Assembly: GCA_031359995.1 (NCBI GenBank)
Contig: JANMAT010000133.1
Coordinates: forward strand, 16,990 to 80,989
Direction of reading: 5' to 3'
Source: JANMAT01 sp031359995
GTDB taxonomy: Bacteria > Actinomycetota > Acidimicrobiia > Acidimicrobiales > Ilumatobacteraceae
DNA: 64,000 bases
Shown: one piece after another, positions 60,155 through 64,000 of the stretch
Layout: each line of letters begins with the position of its first letter
How positions within the stretch are numbered: the first letter of the stretch is position 1
Notes under the pieces: generated by a model
The model's database searches: none
What the model was told of the DNA's origin: nothing
What the model saw: only the letters and a program-made list of their open reading frames with translations
Program-made: the position numbers and the translations under genes

Positions 60155-60805
60155 ATGGGCAGATACAGCGGCGTCGGGGGGACCGTGGTCTGCGTCGTGA
60201 TCGCTGTGTCATGTTCCGGCGCTGGCGGTGCAGCGCCGACACCGTCGACCCGCCCGATCAAGCCAACCGACCGAGCGTCGCCCACGACCATCCTGGCCCC
60301 ACTGTCGACATGGTCCGTGACGATCACCGCAACGGTGACGACCCCGGCGGGCGAGGCTCCGTTCGAGCTGCGATCGAGCTCTCCCGTGACGTTCCGCTCC
60401 CTCGACCAGCCGGTCATCGCCACGCTCGTCGCAACAGCTCCGGAACCTCTGCTCATCTCCGGGAGCTCGGACATCTTCAGTGCCCGCCTCAGCGGCACCG
60501 GCGTACTCGACGTCGCCGGCCCGGTCTGCGTGGAGAGCGGCGCCGCCTTCGCCCGTCGCCCGTGCGCGGGGGATCCTGCCGTCCTCCCGGTCGGCATCAG
60601 CTACAAGGACGTCACCGCCAGCAAGCCGACCGGACCCGTGCTGGACGCCACGCGCCTCCGCATCGCGCTCGACGCCAAAGCGCTGCAACCCGGAAGCTAC
60701 GTCCTGCAAGAAGACGTCAACTGGGTTCCTGCCCTGGCCGCCGTCACCGTCCCATCGGACACTGCGACCGTGACGATCCGCTTTGACGCCACCCGTACGC
60801 CCTAA
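60155..60805 (+). CDS. Secreted or lipid-anchored protein of unknown function
   Basis: A 216-residue protein. Hydrophobic N-terminus with a lipobox-like AVSC, a Thr/Pro-rich linker, then a beta-sandwich-like domain with paired cysteines (VCVESGA, RRPCAG). No family recognised. It lies in the gap between two sigma modules and is not overlapped by them. Confidence 0.6.
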   Translation: MGRYSGVGGTVVCVVIAVSCSGAGGAAPTPSTRPIKPTDRASPTTILAPLSTWSVTITATVTTPAGEAPFELRSSSPVTFRSLDQPVIATLVATAPEPLLISGSSDIFSARLSGTGVLDVAGPVCVESGAAFARRPCAGDPAVLPVGISYKDVTASKPTGPVLDATRLRIALDAKALQPGSYVLQEDVNWVPALAAVTVPSDTATVTIRFDATRTP

Positions 60806-60908
60806 AGCGTCGCTCTGGCGGGCGACGGCATCGACTTCGACCTGTGCGCGTATGCGCGACGATTGACGTCACCGTGTTGCACTTTGGGGGGTTCAGGAGT
60901 CGTCGAGG

Positions 60909-61421
60909 GTGATGCGCGAACCTTCGCCCCCCGGGCCCTCGACGGTCTCATCGCGGGCCGGCCTGACAGAGGCCCTGTTCGCCGAGATCTACCCTGGCCT
61001 CCGCCGGTTCGCCGGAGCGATCAGCGCCCCCGTGGTGGACGCAGACGATCTCGTCCAGGAGGCGTGCGTCCGGTACATGCGACGGTCAGGATCGGAGCCC
61101 GTCTTCAACATCGGCGCCTACCTGCGCCGAAGCATCCTGAACCTGGAACTGACGAGACGCACCACCGAACAGCGGCGTGAACACGTTCGCGCCCGACTGA
61201 TCGAGCCCGAGTCGACGGAGCCGAACTACCCCTCCGACCTGGCGGAGCTCATGGCGTTGGACCCGGTCGACCGGGCACTGATCTACCTCACGGCAGTCGA
61301 GCACTGGACATTCGCCGAGGCAGCCGAACTGCTCGAGCGCCCAGAGGCCGCTCTCCGCATGCGAGCAACGAGGGCGCGTCGCCTCCTACGAGACGGCATC
61401 GAACGGAGGGACGATGGATGA
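60909..61421 (+). CDS. ECF-type RNA polymerase sigma factor
   Basis: A 170-residue sigma factor: FAGAISAPVVDADDLVQEAC and VFNIGAYLRRSILNLELTRR for region 2, and a compact region 4, VDRALIYLTAVEHWTFAEAA followed by LERPEAALRMRATRARRLLR. The stop overlaps the following gene (ATGA). ATG 60912 is an equally good start. Confidence 0.8.
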   Translation: MMREPSPPGPSTVSSRAGLTEALFAEIYPGLRRFAGAISAPVVDADDLVQEACVRYMRRSGSEPVFNIGAYLRRSILNLELTRRTTEQRREHVRARLIEPESTEPNYPSDLAELMALDPVDRALIYLTAVEHWTFAEAAELLERPEAALRMRATRARRLLRDGIERRDDG

Positions 61422-63360
61422 CGTAGTCGAACTCTTCGAACGCGCGGCAACGCATGGCTTCGAGCGCGGCGCCCCAGCGGTGTGGAGCGCCGTCGTTGCC
61501 GAAGCGGCCGAGCCCAGCGCCGAGGATCCCAGCCCCTCGGCCCTCGAGTTTGACCTCGACACACGGCCCGTTGAGGTGCGCCGCGCGCCGTGGCCTCGCT
61601 TCGCCATTGCTGCCGTGATCGTGGCCGCCGTCGCTGTCGCCGCCGGCGGTGTCCTCGGGCGAGCACGACGCGATGACCGCAGCCTGCCCGCGACGTTTCC
61701 TACCGACCTGGCGACGATCCCCCACTGGCGCGTCTCCCCCGACCACGTGCCCACACCCGACAGCCGGACGATCGACATCGAAGTCGAGGAGACAGCGTGC
61801 GCCAGCGGCCAGCCAGCAACGGGCCACATCAAGACTGCGATCACCTACGGCGCCGACCAGGTCGCCATTGCGGTGACCATGACGCCAGTGCAAGGGGTGG
61901 GCCTGCCGACATGCCCCTCCAATCCGGTCACGCCGTTCACGGTCGCGCTGACCGAGGCGCTCGGCACTCGACGGATCGTTGGAGAGAACTGGCCACAACC
62001 GACGGGCACGAGCCCGCCACCGCCGCCCACATCACAGTCTGCTCCGACAGCGACCTCACCAGCGCCGGTCACCTACGACATCGGCGTCGGATCGGCAGCC
62101 ACCGAGGTTCCGTCACGAACCGTCCGCTTCGGCTGGGGGTCCGGCGAGCAACAACTCGGCATCGTGCGTTCGGCCGGCCAGGGCACCGACGCCGGACCGA
62201 CTGGGCTGTCGGTCGGCCCTGACGGCACCACCTACCTGTTCGACGGTCTGAACGGCCGCATCGTCATGGTCGGCGCAGACAGCACGGTCCAAGAGGTCTC
62301 TCTCAACCTGGCCGACAGCGACAAGTTCGCCGGCGGCACGACGTTCGTCGACCCCGCCCGACGCCGTCTGCTGCTGTTCACCGCTCGCGCGCTCTGGGTC
62401 ATCGACACCGACGCCGGCAAGGTCACCGCCTCGCATCCCACCGCGGACCTCTACGGCACCTCCTACCCGACTCGCATGGAGGCCCGCGGCGACATCCTGT
62501 ACCGCTCCGACTCGGTATGGCGGCCCTTCCTTCGTCTCTCCGATCTCGCTCCCGTCACGGTGGACCCGTCCGCTGACCCGCCCCCGCCGACTCCCTACGA
62601 GAGCGCACCCGGAGGTGGCCTGACCTTCGCGACACGATCCGGCACTGTGGAACTGACCACGCCCCCCGGGTTCATAAGCGTCGCCGCCTCCGAGGTCGAT
62701 CCATCGTCCGGCAACCTCACGCTGGCCGTGCAGCCGGCCACGACGACCGAGGGCGAGGCCGAGCCGATCGCGCTCCTGCGCTTCGACGGCGCCACGCTCG
62801 TACGCCGACAGGATCTGGCTGGCGATGCCTTCGACCTCGAGAGTGGCCCACTTGCCGAGATTCGCAACGGCACGCTCTACGTGCTCACCGGAGAGCCGGG
62901 CGGTGCAACCCTGAGCGTCTACCCGTCGCTCGGCTTGGCAGGCACATCAGCCACGCGATTGACCTGGATCCGCGTCACGCAGCCATACGTCGCGCGGCCG
63001 GACATGGACCAGACGACACCATGCGCATGCAACTGGCGCATCGAGCCCATCTCCCCCGACGAAATTCCCGCCGCACCACCAGCAGCGACCGTCGGCGTCG
63101 ATGGCGTGATCGCCGTCAAGTTCGGGCGGTTCACCGGATTCGATTCGACCAACCAGCCGATGGCGACGCGCGCTTGGGTCGTCGTGCGACGGGAGACGTT
63201 CGCGCCGAGCTGCCCCCCTCCCCCGCTCGGGGCGACCACCACGGCACCGTCGTGCGGCCCGACAGACGGCTGGGGCATGACGGTCCTCGCTGACGACAAC
63301 CAGCACACCGTCCTGGCCGATGTCGCCAACGGTGGTGAGGTGCCGCCGGCGCTCACGTAG
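61414..63360 (+). CDS. Large single-pass membrane partner of an ECF sigma factor (propeller-like)
   Basis: A 648-residue protein: about 60 cytoplasmic residues, one membrane helix (residues 62-81), a Pro/Thr linker and a large outside domain with propeller-like blades such as GPDGTTYLFDGLNGRIVMVG and RRRLLLFTARALWVIDTDAG. ATGA overlap with the sigma gene. Fourth module of the same architecture. Confidence 0.68.
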   Translation: MDDVVELFERAATHGFERGAPAVWSAVVAEAAEPSAEDPSPSALEFDLDTRPVEVRRAPWPRFAIAAVIVAAVAVAAGGVLGRARRDDRSLPATFPTDLATIPHWRVSPDHVPTPDSRTIDIEVEETACASGQPATGHIKTAITYGADQVAIAVTMTPVQGVGLPTCPSNPVTPFTVALTEALGTRRIVGENWPQPTGTSPPPPPTSQSAPTATSPAPVTYDIGVGSAATEVPSRTVRFGWGSGEQQLGIVRSAGQGTDAGPTGLSVGPDGTTYLFDGLNGRIVMVGADSTVQEVSLNLADSDKFAGGTTFVDPARRRLLLFTARALWVIDTDAGKVTASHPTADLYGTSYPTRMEARGDILYRSDSVWRPFLRLSDLAPVTVDPSADPPPPTPYESAPGGGLTFATRSGTVELTTPPGFISVAASEVDPSSGNLTLAVQPATTTEGEAEPIALLRFDGATLVRRQDLAGDAFDLESGPLAEIRNGTLYVLTGEPGGATLSVYPSLGLAGTSATRLTWIRVTQPYVARPDMDQTTPCACNWRIEPISPDEIPAAPPAATVGVDGVIAVKFGRFTGFDSTNQPMATRAWVVVRRETFAPSCPPPPLGATTTAPSCGPTDGWGMTVLADDNQHTVLADVANGGEVPPALT

Positions 63361-63409
63361 ACCCCCGGAGTCGAAGCGTCCGTTCGTCCTACGACCGAAA
63401 TCAGGTAGG

Positions 63410-63736
63410 TCATCGGGGCCAGGTCGACTCGACGAGTGATCTCGTCGCCGGGTCGAACCTCGCGGCAGCCACCATCGCCGCCTGACAGCCGGGAGCGATC
63501 GCATGCGTCGTGATCTCCCCCGAGGCGGCGGGCGCCTGGTTGGCGCCGAACGTCATGCTCAGGCGCACCCTCCGGGGGGCTCCGTTCAGCTCGGGGGCGG
63601 CGGCCCCGGCGAGGGGACCTGTTGGCCCCGAGGTGGAAATGAAGCCGTCGTGGCAGGCGTCGTCCGCGCACAGGCGCACCCCCTGGCCGTCGGGCACGAA
63701 TCCCGGCTGAAGCTCGATGCGAATGGTCGACGCCAA
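63410..63736 (-). CDS. Hypothetical protein, possibly 5'-truncated
   Basis: A 108-codon frame from TTG 63736: IRIELQPGFVPDGQGVRLCA, then DDACHDGFISTSG and beta-rich remaining sequence. It looks like an extracellular beta-sandwich with a cysteine pair but has no signal peptide, so the N-terminus may be missing. Unknown family. Confidence 0.4.
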   Translation of the reverse strand: MASTIRIELQPGFVPDGQGVRLCADDACHDGFISTSGPTGPLAGAAAPELNGAPRRVRLSMTFGANQAPAASGEITTHAIAPGCQAAMVAAARFDPATRSLVESTWPR

Positions 63737-63797
63737 CGCGACCGCGCTGCAGGCTCGCTGTGAAGTGAATCAGACTTGGACGCGGCGGGGCGGCTGG

Positions 63798-64000
63798 TCA
63801 TGCGACCTTGTCGAGGGTGACTCGGTAGCCGAGGCCGTGGAGTTGTTCGATGAGGCGGTCTCTGTGGCGGTTGGGGTCGTTGCGTCGGGTGAAGTAGTCG
63901 CCGCCGAGGTCTTGGTAGTCGGTGTCGTTGGTGATGAGGTGCCAGCAGATGACCAGGATCGAGTGAGCGACCGCGGTAGCGGCCTTCTTCTTGCCGACGC
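63798..64000 (-). mobile_element. IS110-family transposase, C-terminal end (runs off the window)
   Basis: The minus strand encodes VGKKKAATAVAHSILVICWH, then DTDYQDLGGDYFTRR and LIEQLHGLGYRVTLDKVA before TGA at 63798. This matches the C-terminal part of IS110-type (DEDD) transposases (Tnp20 domain tail). The catalytic parts lie beyond position 64000. It marks the edge of the accessory zone as mobile. Confidence 0.75.

Noticed and set aside
1..64000. CRISPR array or prophage
   Set aside because: No regularly spaced direct repeats and no capsid, terminase or tail genes were seen. Only relaxase, Xis-like and IS110 pieces indicate mobility.

Overview
The window is high-GC actinobacterial DNA with GTG/TTG starts, overlapping ATGA/GTGA gene junctions and leaderless promoters. 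The mix of family III CoA-transferases, luciferase-like flavin/F420 oxidoreductases, MaoC dehydratases, acyl-CoA dehydrogenases, dodecins, phosphatidylcholine synthase and ECF sigma/membrane-partner pairs fits an Acidimicrobiia-type lineage such as the Ilumatobacter or Iamia relatives. That placement is an inference from gene content; there is no rRNA in the window.

Positions 1-30,700 are chromosomal metabolism. They hold a TPR protein end, a DUF6932/XRE pair, an enoyl-CoA hydratase plus two MaoC genes, three luciferase-like oxidoreductases, several SDRs, acyl-CoA dehydrogenases, two family III CoA-transferases (one racemase-like), methyltransferases, a glycosyltransferase/acyl-CoA dehydrogenase pair, a lone LigD polymerase domain, phosphatidylcholine synthase, two dodecin genes, pncB, a citrate synthase paralogue and a signal-peptidase homologue that lacks both catalytic residues.

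Positions 30,700-42,900 hold a diguanylate cyclase, a putA operon with a divergent PAS-AraC regulator, and a DUF2182-DUF1326-DmdA-like operon. Many broken genes are interspersed: galT, ddn, a GGDEF gene, a dioxygenase/MDR chimera, an old yellow enzyme and betC. They look like scars of large deletions.

Positions 42,900-64,000 are an accessory zone. Four modules pair an ECF sigma factor with a large single-pass membrane protein, and a fifth sigma gene is decayed. Between them lie a MazF-type toxin-antitoxin pair, HEPN fragments, a tRNA-Cys 3' half that looks like an integration scar, a retropepsin-like protease, and a compositionally different unit. That unit is a secreted trypsin-like protease followed by a lipoprotein that is a stand-alone version of the protease's own prodomain. 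A MobF relaxase gene is broken by frameshifts and by a small palindromic insertion with 5-bp direct repeats exactly in its Walker B motif. An IS110-family transposase end closes the window.

The most interesting candidates are the protease/prodomain-lipoprotein pair, the palindromic insertion, the dead-looking signal peptidase, the dodecin pair with altered flavin-site residues including a dodecin-Usp fusion, the fused double ECF sigma, and the repeated deletion scars. The scars could also be assembly artefacts and need read-level checking.
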